A DNA stretch of 17,341 nucleotides from JAAYGT01 sp050252075 (GTDB lineage Bacteria; Pseudomonadota; Gammaproteobacteria; Burkholderiales; Burkholderiaceae_B), in NCBI GenBank assembly GCA_050252075.1, contig JBFWLP010000072.1, positions 1 through 17,341 of the forward strand. The letters are read 5' to 3'. The position numbers were made by a program, and so were the translations under genes. The notes beneath the pieces were generated by a model. It was not told the origin of the DNA. It worked only from the letters and a program-made list of their open reading frames with translations, and searched no databases. How positions within the stretch are numbered: position 1 is the stretch's first letter; each line of letters starts with the position of its first letter. Below, piece after piece: positions 6,336 to 14,280 of the stretch.

Positions 6336-7748
6336 ATGTCTACACCCGAAGATATCGTCAAAATGATCGCCGAACGTGAAGTCGCCTTTGTCGATTTCCG
6401 CTTTACCGACACGTTGGGCAAAGAGCATCACTTAACGGTACCGGCAAAAACGGTCGATGACGAAAAACTGGAATCGGGCATTGCGTTCGATGGCTCGTCG
6501 ATCGCCGGCTGGAAGGGTATTGAAGCGTCGGACATGATGCTTATCCCCGATTCCAAAACGGCCCGCATGGATCCTTTCCGTGAAGAAGTCACGCTGAATC
6601 TTACTTGCGACGTCGTTGAACCGGCCGACCTGAAAGGGTACGACCGCGATCCGCGCTCCCTGGCCAAGCGTGCCGAAGCCTATCTGAAATCCAGCGGGCT
6701 GGGCGACACCGCCTACTTCGGGCCCGAGCCCGAGTTTTTCGTCTTCGACGGCATCACCTGGAATGATGACATGTCGGGCTGTTTTGTGAAGATCAAATCC
6801 GAAGAGGCGGCGTGGTCGCGCGGCGTTGATTTCGAAGGCGGCAATATGGGCCATCGTCCCGGCATCAAGGGCGGTTACGTGCCGGTGTCGCCTATCGATT
6901 CCTTCCACGACATGCGTTCGGAAATGTGCCTGCTGCTGGAGCAGGCCGGTGTGCCCGTCGAAGTGCATCACCACGAGGTGGCCGGCCCGGGCCAGCTGGA
7001 AATCGGCACCCGGTTCAGCACCCTGGTCGAGCGCGCCGACTGGAACCAGATTCTGAAGTACACCATTCGCAATGTCGCCCATGTGTACGGGAAAACAGCC
7101 ACATTCATGCCCAAGCCCGTGGTCGGTGACAACGGTTCCGGCATGCACGTTCACCAGTCCGTCTGGAAAGACGGCCAGAACCTGTTCGCCGGCAATGGCT
7201 ATGCCGGTCTGTCCGAGTTCGCCTTGTACTACATTGGCGGCATCATCAAGCATGCCAAGGCACTGAACGCCATCACCAACCCCACCACCAACTCGTACAA
7301 GCGTCTGGTGCCGCACTTCGAGGCACCGGTGAAACTGGCCTATTCGGCTCGCAACCGCTCGGCATCCATCCGCATTCCTTACGTGGGCAGCCCCAAGGCG
7401 CGTCGCGTGGAAGCCCGTTTCCCCGATCCCATGGCCAACCCCTATCTGGCATTCTCGGCCTTGCTCATGGCGGGTCTGGACGGTGTCCAGAACAAGATTC
7501 ATCCCGGCGATCCGGCCGACAAGAATCTGTACGATCTGCCTCCGGAAGAAGATGCAAAGATCCCGACCGTGTGCGCCTCGCTCGAAGAGGCACTGGCGGC
7601 ACTGGATGCCGACCGCGAGTTCCTGACCCGTGGCGGGGTGTTCAGCAACGATATGATCAACGCCTATATCGACCTGAAAATGGCCGACGTAACGCGTTTG
7701 CGCATGACGGCGCATCCGGTCGAGTTCGATATGTACTACAGCCTGTAA
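6336..7748 (+). CDS. glnA: Glutamine synthetase, type I
   Basis: GlnA condenses glutamate and ammonia to glutamine with ATP and forms a cytoplasmic dodecamer. The 470-residue product matches the normal length of GS-I (about 470). It opens with MSTPEDIVKMIAEREV, then shows FDGSSIAGWKGI, the metal-binding GPEPEFFVFD region, HHHEVAGPGQLEIGTRF pieces, the ATP-site sequence MPKPVVGDNGSGMHVHQS, and NLYDLPPEE, where Y399 corresponds to the tyrosine adenylylated by GlnE in GS-I beta enzymes. The ATG at 6336 is chosen over upstream in-frame ATGs (e.g. 6198) because AGGAG lies seven bases before it and the family N-terminus begins there. The gene is driven by a sigma-54 promoter with NtrC sites, followed by a hairpin and then ntrB. 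Confidence 0.98.
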   Translation: MSTPEDIVKMIAEREVAFVDFRFTDTLGKEHHLTVPAKTVDDEKLESGIAFDGSSIAGWKGIEASDMMLIPDSKTARMDPFREEVTLNLTCDVVEPADLKGYDRDPRSLAKRAEAYLKSSGLGDTAYFGPEPEFFVFDGITWNDDMSGCFVKIKSEEAAWSRGVDFEGGNMGHRPGIKGGYVPVSPIDSFHDMRSEMCLLLEQAGVPVEVHHHEVAGPGQLEIGTRFSTLVERADWNQILKYTIRNVAHVYGKTATFMPKPVVGDNGSGMHVHQSVWKDGQNLFAGNGYAGLSEFALYYIGGIIKHAKALNAITNPTTNSYKRLVPHFEAPVKLAYSARNRSASIRIPYVGSPKARRVEARFPDPMANPYLAFSALLMAGLDGVQNKIHPGDPADKNLYDLPPEEDAKIPTVCASLEEALAALDADREFLTRGGVFSNDMINAYIDLKMADVTRLRMTAHPVEFDMYYSL

Positions 7749-7758
7749 ATGCAGCATC

Positions 7759-7789
7759 CACCGGGCCGGGCGATCCGTCCGGTTCGGTG
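7759..7789 (+). terminator. Intercistronic hairpin between glnA and ntrB (attenuator-like, no T-run)
   Basis: CACCG GG CCGG (7759-7769) can pair with CCGG TT CGGTG (7779-7789). In RNA the central GG/UU form wobble pairs, giving an 11-bp stem with a 9-base loop. No U-tract follows, so it is not a classical terminator. It is well placed to stabilise the upstream glnA message or to reduce read-through into ntrB-ntrC, as the attenuator between glnA and glnL does in enteric bacteria (analogy only). Confidence 0.5.
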
Positions 7790-7814
7790 CGGCCGTCCAC
7801 ACTCCGGGCATCTC

Positions 7815-8861
7815 ATGGATACAGCCAGCTACGATCTTTTGTCTACAGCGGTTTTGTTACTGGATGCCCGGGGCAGGGTCAGGCATGCCAACACGGCGGC
7901 CGAAGAGTTGTTCAGCACATCCCGCAAACTGCTCGACGGCCGGCCGGTTCATGAACTGTTCGTGGGTGGCTCGGGCCTGGAAGAGCGCTTGCCCGATGCG
8001 CTGGAAGGAAAGTTCGGCATTCTCCGGCAAGATCTGAAAATCGTGCGGCGCGGCGAGCCGGTATCGGTGGGGCTGGCCCTGGTGCCTCTGCACCGGCAGC
8101 CCTGGGCGGCTTTGCTGGAAGTGCGGGTGCTTGAGCATCACTTGTTGCTCGACAGGCACCGGCAGCTCAGCAGTGAGCTTACCGCGCACCGGGAATCGCT
8201 GCGCAATCTGGCGCACGAGGTGAAGAATCCCTTGGGCGGCATACGCGGCGCGGCCCAGTTGCTGGATCTGGAGATCGACGACGCGCAAAGCGGTCTGCAT
8301 GAATACACCCAGGTCATCATTGCCGAGGCCGATCGCCTGGCGGCGCTGGTCGACCGCCTGATCGCGCCACAGGGCGGGGCGCTGGATTTTTCCTTTTTCA
8401 ATTTTCATCAGGTGTGCGAGCGCGTTTATCGGCTGGTCAGTGTCGAGTTTCCCAGCGTCAAGGTGGTGCGTGATTACGATGCCTCGCTGCCCGATGTGCG
8501 TGGCGACTTTTCCCGGCTTACCCAGGCCATGCTGAATCTGGCACGCAATGCGGCCCAGGCGCTGACCGAATCGCAAACCGCTCAGCCCACGCTCACCTTC
8601 CGCACGCGGGTGGGGCGCCAGCTGCTGCTGGCCGAGCATCAGGTGAAGCTGGGAATCGTCGTGTCGGTGATTGATAACGGACCGGGAGTTCCGGAGCCGT
8701 TGCGCGACAAGTTGTTTCATCCGTTGGTCACCGGACGGGCCAGCGGTACCGGACTGGGTTTGAGCCTGGTTCAGGAGTTTGTTCAGCAGCACGGCGGTAT
8801 TGTTGAATTTGATTCCCGGGCCGGCCATACCGAGTTCAGAATGATTTTGCCTTTGGAGTAG
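7815..8861 (+). CDS. glnL: Nitrogen regulation sensor histidine kinase NtrB (NRII)
   Basis: NtrB phosphorylates and dephosphorylates NtrC in response to nitrogen status through PII. With the ATG at 7815 the protein is 348 residues, close to the family's ~350. It has an N-terminal PAS-like domain (YDLLSTAVLLLDARGRVRH, about residues 6-24), the H-box NLAHEVKNPLGG with phospho-accepting H134, the N-box NLARNAAQAL, and the ATP-lid motifs DNGPGVP and GTGLGLSLV near the C-terminus. There are no membrane segments, as expected for this cytosolic kinase. An in-frame ATG at 7749 directly follows the glnA stop but has no ribosome site and would add a poorly conserved 22-residue leader lying over the hairpin. 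The downstream start also has only a weak Shine-Dalgarno. ntrC begins five bases after its stop. Confidence 0.95.
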   Translation: MDTASYDLLSTAVLLLDARGRVRHANTAAEELFSTSRKLLDGRPVHELFVGGSGLEERLPDALEGKFGILRQDLKIVRRGEPVSVGLALVPLHRQPWAALLEVRVLEHHLLLDRHRQLSSELTAHRESLRNLAHEVKNPLGGIRGAAQLLDLEIDDAQSGLHEYTQVIIAEADRLAALVDRLIAPQGGALDFSFFNFHQVCERVYRLVSVEFPSVKVVRDYDASLPDVRGDFSRLTQAMLNLARNAAQALTESQTAQPTLTFRTRVGRQLLLAEHQVKLGIVVSVIDNGPGVPEPLRDKLFHPLVTGRASGTGLGLSLVQEFVQQHGGIVEFDSRAGHTEFRMILPLE

Positions 8862-8866
8862 CAGCC

Positions 8867-10348
8867 ATGAAACCGGTCTGGATAGTTGATGATGATCAGA
8901 GCATACGATGGGTTCTCGAAAAAGCGCTGTCCAAAGCTTCCATCCCGGCCCAGAGCTTTGCCAGTGCCGCCGAAGTGCGCGATGCCTTCGAGCACGATAT
9001 TCCGTCGGTTCTGGTGACCGATGTTCGCATGCCCGGCGAGAACGGCCTGAATCTGCTGCACCGTATCAAGCAGCAGCACCCGAATTTGCCCGTCATTGTC
9101 ATGACGGCCTTCACGGATCTGACCAGTACGGTGGAAGCCTTCCAGAAGGGGGCTTTCGATTATCTGCCCAAACCTTTCGACATGAATGCGGCCGTTGCGC
9201 TCATTCAGCGGGCGGCGCGAACATCCACGGCCGACGAGCCGTCGACCGGCTCGGGCCAGGCGGCCACCAGCCCCGAACGGATCATGATGCAATCGTCGTC
9301 ACCGGCCATGCAAGAGGTGTTTCGCGCCATTGGCCGCCTGGCAACCTCCAGCGTGACAGTGCTTATCACCGGGGAATCGGGAACCGGCAAGGAGCTGATC
9401 GCGCGGGCCCTGCACGAACACAGCAACCGCTCAAACGGGCCTTTTGTGGCCCTGAATGCGGCGGCCATTCCCAAAGATCTTCTTGAGGCGGAGCTGTTCG
9501 GTCACGAGCGCGGAGCGTTTACCGGCGCCACGCAGCAGCGCCGGGGCCGTTTTGAAGAGGCACGCCAGGGCACGCTGTTTCTTGACGAAATCGGTGATAT
9601 GCCCTTCGAACTGCAGACCCGTTTGTTGCGGGTGCTGGCCGAGGGAAGTTTTTACCGGGTGGGGGGATCGCAGCCAATTCACGCCGACGTCCGTATCGTC
9701 GCCGCCACGCATCAGCCGCTGGAACAGCGGGTGGTGGAAGGAAAATTCCGGGAAGACCTGTTCCATCGCCTGAATGTGATCCGCTTGCGCCTGCCGCCCC
9801 TGCGCGAACGCAAGGAAGACATACCCTCGCTGGTTGAATTGTTCATGCGCAACAGCGCCGTCGATCTTGGCGTGCCCGTTCGCCGCGTATCGGCCGACGC
9901 CATGCGCTTGCTGTGTGCGTTTGATTATCCGGGCAATATCCGCCAGCTGGAAAATTTTTGTCAGTGGCTGACGGTCATGTCATCGAGCCAGCTGATCGAA
10001 GCCAAAGACCTGCCCCCCGAGATATTTTCCGCGCCGGCAAGCCTGGCCGGCGATATCGCGCCATTGCCGTCGTCGTCCGTGCCGGCGGTACCGGGTACCG
10101 ATAACAAGCTCTCCCAGCCCGTCGCTACGGCGCAATGGGATACCTTGCTGGCAGAGCAGGTGCGCGAACGCCTGCGCCGCAACGAGCCGGCATTGATGCC
10201 GACACTGGCACGAGACTTTGAGCGGGTGCTTCTGGAAACCGCACTGGAACACTGCCGGGGTCGCCGTGTTGAAGCCGCCCAGCGCCTGGGCATAGGTCGC
10301 AACACGCTAACCCGAAAATGCGCCGAGCTGGGTCTGAACGAAGCCTGA
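8867..10348 (+). CDS. glnG: Nitrogen regulation response regulator NtrC (NRI), sigma-54 activator
   Basis: A 493-residue three-domain enhancer-binding protein. The receiver domain (1-~115) has the acidic pair D9/D10, phospho-acceptor D52 in VTDVRMPGENG, T80 and K102. The AAA+ domain has Walker A GESGTGKE (169-176), the sigma-54-contacting GAFTGA loop (216-221), Walker B LFLDEIGD (237-244) and arginines in FREDLFHRLNV (294-304). A Ser/Pro/Ala-rich linker leads to a Fis-type helix-turn-helix (AAQRLGIGRNTLTRKCAELG) at the C-terminus. GGAG (8855-8858) sits eight bases before the ATG, overlapping the end of ntrB. It should bind the NtrC sites upstream of glnA, a feedback loop within the same operon. 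It ends convergently with fbpC. Confidence 0.97.
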   Translation: MKPVWIVDDDQSIRWVLEKALSKASIPAQSFASAAEVRDAFEHDIPSVLVTDVRMPGENGLNLLHRIKQQHPNLPVIVMTAFTDLTSTVEAFQKGAFDYLPKPFDMNAAVALIQRAARTSTADEPSTGSGQAATSPERIMMQSSSPAMQEVFRAIGRLATSSVTVLITGESGTGKELIARALHEHSNRSNGPFVALNAAAIPKDLLEAELFGHERGAFTGATQQRRGRFEEARQGTLFLDEIGDMPFELQTRLLRVLAEGSFYRVGGSQPIHADVRIVAATHQPLEQRVVEGKFREDLFHRLNVIRLRLPPLRERKEDIPSLVELFMRNSAVDLGVPVRRVSADAMRLLCAFDYPGNIRQLENFCQWLTVMSSSQLIEAKDLPPEIFSAPASLAGDIAPLPSSSVPAVPGTDNKLSQPVATAQWDTLLAEQVRERLRRNEPALMPTLARDFERVLLETALEHCRGRRVEAAQRLGIGRNTLTRKCAELGLNEA

Positions 10349-10371
10349 ACCAGGCAGCCATCAGCGATGAA

Positions 10372-10391
10372 CACGCCCGGAACCGGGCGTG
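10372..10391. terminator. Hairpin in the ntrC/fbpC convergent gap
   Basis: CACGCCCGG (10372-10380) and CCGGGCGTG (10383-10391) form a perfect 9-bp inverted repeat separated by AA. It lies in the 62-bp gap between two convergent genes and could act on both strands. No T-run follows on either side, so termination efficiency is uncertain. Confidence 0.55.
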
Positions 10392-10410
10392 AACGGCACC
10401 TGAACGACGG

Positions 10411-11211
10411 TTAATGGGCGGGTTCCGGCGCGCGCGCCTCGCCACGTAAATAGGCCTGGGCGCGTTGTGCCATCAGGGCCTCGCGCTTGATGAAATCGGC
10501 GACAAAGTCGTTCGCGGGGTGGTGGTGCAGGCCGTAGGGCGTGTCCCATTGCACGATGCCGCCTTTTTGCATGACGCCGATCCGGTCGGCAATGGCAAAC
10601 GCTTCCGCCTGATTGTGGGTGACCAGGATCGCGGTGTGCCCGGTCTTTTTCAGGATATCCCGCACCTCAAATGCCAGACGTTCGCGGGTGTCGACGTCGA
10701 GATTCGAAAATGGCTCGTCGAGCAGCAGCAGTTCGGGTTCGGGCGCCAGCGCGCGGGCCAGGGCAACGCGTTGCTGCTGGCCGCCCGACAGTTCGTGCGG
10801 GTAACGTTTGGCCGAATCGTTCAGGCCGACCAGTGTCAGCATTTCCTCGACGCGCTCACGCCGCTTTTGCTTGTCCCAGCGGCGCAGTCCGAAAGCAATG
10901 TTCTTTGCCACGCTAAGGTGGGGGAACAGGGCGTAGTCCTGAAACATCATGCCCACGTTGCGGTATTCGGGCGGCACCAGGAAATCGAGTTCGGACAGCA
11001 GTTCGTCGCCCAGCTGGATACGCCCGGAACGCAGCGCCTCGAAGCCGGCAATGGCCCGCAACACCGTGGTTTTTCCGCAGCCCGAAGCCCCCAGCAGACA
11101 ACCGATATGTCCTTTTTCGAGCCCCATCGACAAATTGTCGATCACCGGGACCAGGCCGTCGGGCGTGTCGTAGGCCAGTGAGATGTTCTCAAGGTTGAGA
11201 AAGTTCGGCAT
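10411..11211 (-). CDS. fbpC: Fe3+ ABC transporter ATP-binding protein
   Basis: The ATPase of a ferric-iron importer. The 266-residue protein shows Walker A GASGCGKTT (41-49), the Q-loop FQDYALFPH (90-98), signature LSGGQQQR (141-148), Walker B LLLLDEP (161-167), the D-loop, and switch His H199 in VTHNQAEA. It belongs to the FbpC/AfuC/PotA-like importer class by the AGFEALRSGRI and FPHLSVAKNIAFGL segments. It is shorter than the ~350 residues typical of FbpC because the C-terminal TOBE-like regulatory domain is essentially absent. The frame ends cleanly at TAA with no sign of frameshift nearby. The ATG is two bases after the fbpB stop with no strong Shine-Dalgarno, suggesting translational coupling. 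It is the last gene of the fbpABC operon. Confidence 0.92.
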   Translation of the reverse strand: MPNFLNLENISLAYDTPDGLVPVIDNLSMGLEKGHIGCLLGASGCGKTTVLRAIAGFEALRSGRIQLGDELLSELDFLVPPEYRNVGMMFQDYALFPHLSVAKNIAFGLRRWDKQKRRERVEEMLTLVGLNDSAKRYPHELSGGQQQRVALARALAPEPELLLLDEPFSNLDVDTRERLAFEVRDILKKTGHTAILVTHNQAEAFAIADRIGVMQKGGIVQWDTPYGLHHHPANDFVADFIKREALMAQRAQAYLRGEARAPEPAH

Positions 11212-11213
11212 GA

Positions 11214-12884
11214 TCAGTTCGGTGTCTTGAATTGTGTGCGTGCCAGCACAATAACGGGCAGCAGGCCGGCCAGAACAATGGCCAGTGCCGCAACAGCCCC
11301 TTCTTCGTAGGTGCCCCGGGCCGCTTCGGCGTAAAGCCAGGTGGCCAGCGTGTCGAAGTTGACGGGCCGCAGCAGCAGGGTGGCCGGCAGTTCTTTCATG
11401 GCATCAACGAAAATGAGCAGGGCGGCGGCTCCCAGCGCCGGGCGCAGCAGGGGCAGATGCACCCGCCACAGCGTGCCGGTGGCGGTTTCGCCCAACAGGC
11501 GTGACGCTTGTTCCATAGAGGGTGGAATGCGCGCCAGGCCGCTTTCCAGCCCGCCAATGCCGATGGCCAGGAAACGTATGGCATAGGCGATCACCAGCGC
11601 GCCGCTGCTGCCCATGAGCAGCAGGCCCGGGTCGGGGTTGCCCAGCCATTGCCAGAGTGTGCCCAGAAGGTTGTCGATCAGGACAAACGGGGTGAGCAGG
11701 CCGATCGCCAGCACGGTGCCCGGTACCGCATAACCCGTGGTGGCGATACGGGCCTGCAGCCGGGTGAGTGACACGGGCGAGCCGCTGCGGGTGGCGCGTG
11801 CCGCCCAGGCAACTACCAGGCCGCAGGCCAGCGTGGCCACGGTGGCAAGCAGTGCCACTTTCACTGTGTTGATGCCGCTGAGCAGCAACTGGTCGGAAAC
11901 ACTGCCCACCGTATGAAAATGCTTGATGGTTTCGTTCAGCAAATACAGTGCAGGCGCGATGAAGCCAATGATGACCGGCGCCCATCCCAGTGCCATGGCG
12001 CCAAGGGCGGCCGTTCCTTTGAGCTTTTTCGGCTGCACGTTGCGCGTGCGCTGCGTATTGCCGGCGTAGCGCTGGCGACGCCGGCCGTGGCGTTCGATGA
12101 GGATCAGGCCGGCCACCAGTATCAGCATGGCCAGTGCAATTTGCGCGGCACCGGCCAGATCGTTTCGGGTTACCCAGGTGGTGTACACCGACACGGTAAG
12201 CGTTTGCACGCCTAAAAATTCGGAGGCCCCGATGTCGTTGAGGGTTTCCAGCAAGGCCAGGCTCACGCCTACGGCAATGGCGGGCCGGGCCATGGGAAGC
12301 GCCACCCGGAAAAACACGCTGCGGCCCGATTCGCCAAGCACGCGCGCCGCTTCCAGCAGGCTGGCCGATTGCATGGCGAACATAACGCGGGTGCTAAGGT
12401 AAACGTAGGGATACAGAACGAATCCCAGCAGGAAGATGGCGCCATACAGCGAGCGCAGATCGGGCAGCCGGAACTCGCGCGGGCTGCTGTAGCCCAGAAT
12501 GTCGCGAATGAGCGTCTGCACCGGACCGATGGGGTGCAGGATGTCGAGATAGGCGAACGCAACAATATATGTGGGTACGGCCAGCGGAAGCAGCAGTGCC
12601 CACGACAGAATGCGGCGTGTGGGGAAATCGTAGGCGGTCATGAGCCACGCGCTGCCGACTCCCAGGCAACTGACCAGCGTGCCCACCCCCAGCAGCAGCC
12701 ACACCGTGTTGGCAAAGGCGGTGGGCAAGACGTGGCGAAGCAGGTGCCCCCAGTGGTCGAGCGACCCTTGAAGGGAAAACCAGCTGAGAGTGAGAATAGG
12801 TGCAATTACGCAAAGCGCAATAAGGAACGCCCCTGCACGCCAGCCGGACCCGGATTCAAACGAAACAAGACGACGTAGAGGCAA
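11214..12884 (-). CDS. fbpB: Fe3+ ABC transporter permease (fused two-domain)
   Basis: A two-domain inner-membrane permease for Fe3+ uptake. About twelve hydrophobic segments are visible, six per half, and each half has an EAA-type coupling loop for the ATPase: EAARVLGESGRSVFFRVALP (starting near residue 177) and EQASRLLGETATGTLWRVHL (near 457). The longest frame opens at an ATG at 13016, but this lies inside fbpA, upstream of a strong hairpin, and would add a basic non-conserved leader. I place the start at a TTG at 12884, ten bases after AGGA (12898-12895), giving 556 residues, near the family's usual size. TTG 12890 and CTG 12887 are alternatives. It is flanked by fbpA and fbpC on the same strand. 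Function is confident, start is not. Confidence 0.87.
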   Translation of the reverse strand: MPLRRLVSFESGSGWRAGAFLIALCVIAPILTLSWFSLQGSLDHWGHLLRHVLPTAFANTVWLLLGVGTLVSCLGVGSAWLMTAYDFPTRRILSWALLLPLAVPTYIVAFAYLDILHPIGPVQTLIRDILGYSSPREFRLPDLRSLYGAIFLLGFVLYPYVYLSTRVMFAMQSASLLEAARVLGESGRSVFFRVALPMARPAIAVGVSLALLETLNDIGASEFLGVQTLTVSVYTTWVTRNDLAGAAQIALAMLILVAGLILIERHGRRRQRYAGNTQRTRNVQPKKLKGTAALGAMALGWAPVIIGFIAPALYLLNETIKHFHTVGSVSDQLLLSGINTVKVALLATVATLACGLVVAWAARATRSGSPVSLTRLQARIATTGYAVPGTVLAIGLLTPFVLIDNLLGTLWQWLGNPDPGLLLMGSSGALVIAYAIRFLAIGIGGLESGLARIPPSMEQASRLLGETATGTLWRVHLPLLRPALGAAALLIFVDAMKELPATLLLRPVNFDTLATWLYAEAARGTYEEGAVAALAIVLAGLLPVIVLARTQFKTPN

Positions 12885-12909
12885 CAGCAAGCGTTCCTGA
12901 GGGTTGCGG

Positions 12910-12939
12910 CCGGACCCGCGCCTTCGGGCGCGTATCCGG
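12910..12939 (-). other. fbpA-fbpB intercistronic stem-loop
   Basis: The bases CGCGCC (12917-12922), TTCG, and GGCGCG (12927-12932) form a tight hairpin. An outer stem, CCGGA (12910-12914) with TCCGG (12935-12939), extends it across a 2x2 internal loop. In the transcript (minus strand) the loop reads CGAA. It lies between the fbpA stop and the likely fbpB start, where such hairpins commonly protect the binding-protein message. No U-tract follows. Confidence 0.75.
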
Positions 12940-12957
12940 TGGGTTACAACGAGGTGG

Positions 12958-14007
12958 TTAGTTGTTGAATCCAACCTTGTCGACCAGTTCGCTTGCCTGT
13001 TTGCGGTGTTTTGCAATTTCGGTCAGCGGCAGGGGATCAACCACCAGCTCACCAAAGCTCGCTACAACGGGATCGAGCTCCACACCTTTTTTGACGGGGT
13101 ACTCGTAGTTGGCTTTGGCGTACATGCTTTGCGCCTTGTCAGACACCAGGTACTCAAGCAATTGAACGGCGGCTTGCTTGTTCGGAGCGTGCTTGGCAAC
13201 GGCGGCGCCCGAAATATTAACATGGGTGCCCTTGCTGCTTTCCTTGGCGAAGGTGGGGCGAACCACTTTGATGGCTTCTCCCCATTTGTGGTTGTCGGTG
13301 CCGGGTTCCGCATTCTTCATGCGGCCCACATAATACGCATTGGCGATACCGATATCGCAGATGCCGCCCAGAATGTCGCGCGCCACATCGCGGTCGCCGC
13401 CCGCAGCCTTGCGGCCCAGATTGGCTTTTACGCCTTTGAGCCAGTTTTCGGTGAATTCCACACCGTTATGGGCGATCATGGCCGCGATGAGCGCCGTGTT
13501 GTAAGGGTGCTGTCCCGACCGGATGCATACCTTGCCTTTCCATTTGGGATCGGCGAACTCTTCGTAGGTAATTTGCTTGACGTCGAGATCTTTGGCCACA
13601 TAGGCCACCCGGTCACGCAGGGAAAGCGTGAACCACTGGTTGTCGCTGCCGCGCAGGTTGGCCGGAATCACGTCGGTCAGTGTTTTCGATTCAACAGGCT
13701 GGGTGACACCGGCTTCCACCAGATCGAGCAGGTTGCCGATGTCGACGGTCATGAGCACATCGGCGGGGGATTTCTCGCCTTCGGCTTTCACGCGTTCGAT
13801 CAGGCCGTCTTTCACGAACACGGTGTTTACCTTCACGCCGGTGTCTTTCGTGAACTGGTCAAGCAAAGGCTGGATGAGTTTCGGTTCGCGTGTTGTATAC
13901 AGGCTTACTTCCGCCGCCTGGGCCATCGACGCTGCGGCGGTCAGGGCGGTGAACCCGGCCAGGGCCAGGCTTTGCATAAGGGGACGAACAACTCGGGATG
14001 AGCGCAT
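12958..14007 (-). CDS. fbpA: Periplasmic Fe3+-binding protein of ABC transporter
   Basis: The 349-residue substrate-binding protein of the importer. It starts with a Sec signal peptide: basic MRSSRVVRP, a hydrophobic core, and a probable cleavage site AQA|AEVSL after residue 31. The mature N-terminus has LYTTREPKLIQPLLDQF, typical of FutA/FbpA-type ferric-binding proteins. Candidate iron ligands are Y37, Y136, and the adjacent pair Y225/Y226 in NAYYVGR. GGAGG six bases before the ATG is one of the strongest ribosome sites in the window, fitting a highly expressed binding protein. A Fur-box-like site and a sigma-70 promoter lie upstream, so iron-repressed expression is likely. It is the first gene of fbpABC, separated from fbpB by a stable stem-loop. 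Confidence 0.95.
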   Translation of the reverse strand: MRSSRVVRPLMQSLALAGFTALTAAASMAQAAEVSLYTTREPKLIQPLLDQFTKDTGVKVNTVFVKDGLIERVKAEGEKSPADVLMTVDIGNLLDLVEAGVTQPVESKTLTDVIPANLRGSDNQWFTLSLRDRVAYVAKDLDVKQITYEEFADPKWKGKVCIRSGQHPYNTALIAAMIAHNGVEFTENWLKGVKANLGRKAAGGDRDVARDILGGICDIGIANAYYVGRMKNAEPGTDNHKWGEAIKVVRPTFAKESSKGTHVNISGAAVAKHAPNKQAAVQLLEYLVSDKAQSMYAKANYEYPVKKGVELDPVVASFGELVVDPLPLTEIAKHRKQASELVDKVGFNN

Positions 14008-14096
14008 TAATTGCCTCCGGAAGGAACAAGGGGAGCAGGGCGCACGGATGTGTTGGATCGCGCAAACGGCCTGCAGTTAATTGCAATACTGCAAAT

Positions 14097-14115
14097 GACA
14101 ATGATTCTCATAACT
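14097..14115. promoter_or_regulatory. Fur box-like operator upstream of fbpA
   Basis: The 19-mer at 14097-14115 (GACAATGATTCTCATAACT) matches the Fur consensus GATAATGATAATCATTATC at 13 of 19 positions, with a near-intact ATGAT/TCAT core. It lies just downstream of the predicted fbpA transcription start and about 90 bp before its start codon, a position expected for iron-dependent repression. Confidence 0.75.
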
Positions 14116-14124
14116 GACAATTGA

Positions 14125-14154
14125 ACTATAGCAGAAAGTGTGTCGGCGTCTCAA
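14125..14154 (-). promoter_or_regulatory. Sigma-70-type promoter of fbpABC
   Basis: On the minus strand TTGAGA (14154-14149) is followed after 18 bases by TATAGT (14130-14125). This predicts a start near 14118, directly next to the Fur-box-like site. Both hexamers are good matches, and the gene transcribed is fbpA. Confidence 0.65.
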
Positions 14155-14228
14155 GCAAACCGTCATCGGCTCACGGAGCTGAGTACCGATGCTTTGATAT
14201 GGATTAAGGGGATATGGCGGCGATGGGG

Positions 14229-14253
14229 TAAAATTGGGGGTTAACCCTATACA
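14229..14253. promoter_or_regulatory. Candidate fpr promoter/operator elements
   Basis: Upstream of fpr are TAAAAT (14229-14234), the perfect palindrome GGGTTAACCC (14238-14247), and an overlapping TATACA (14248-14253). Either hexamer could be a -10 element, but neither has a good -35 at 16-18 bp. This may mean an activator is needed or that the promoter lies elsewhere in the 273-bp divergent region. Confidence 0.3.
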
Positions 14254-14280
14254 GGCCCGTTCTCACTTTCAAGAAGCGAT

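Noticed and set aside
6432..7811. 459-codon open frame on the minus strand opposite glnA
   Set aside because: It lies fully antisense to a highly conserved glnA, has no ribosome site or recognisable motifs, and its His/Gly-rich composition is typical of an antisense frame.
12904..14001. 365-codon plus-strand frame opposite fbpA
   Set aside because: Antisense shadow; fbpA has a signal peptide, a strong ribosome site, a promoter and conserved iron ligands on the other strand.
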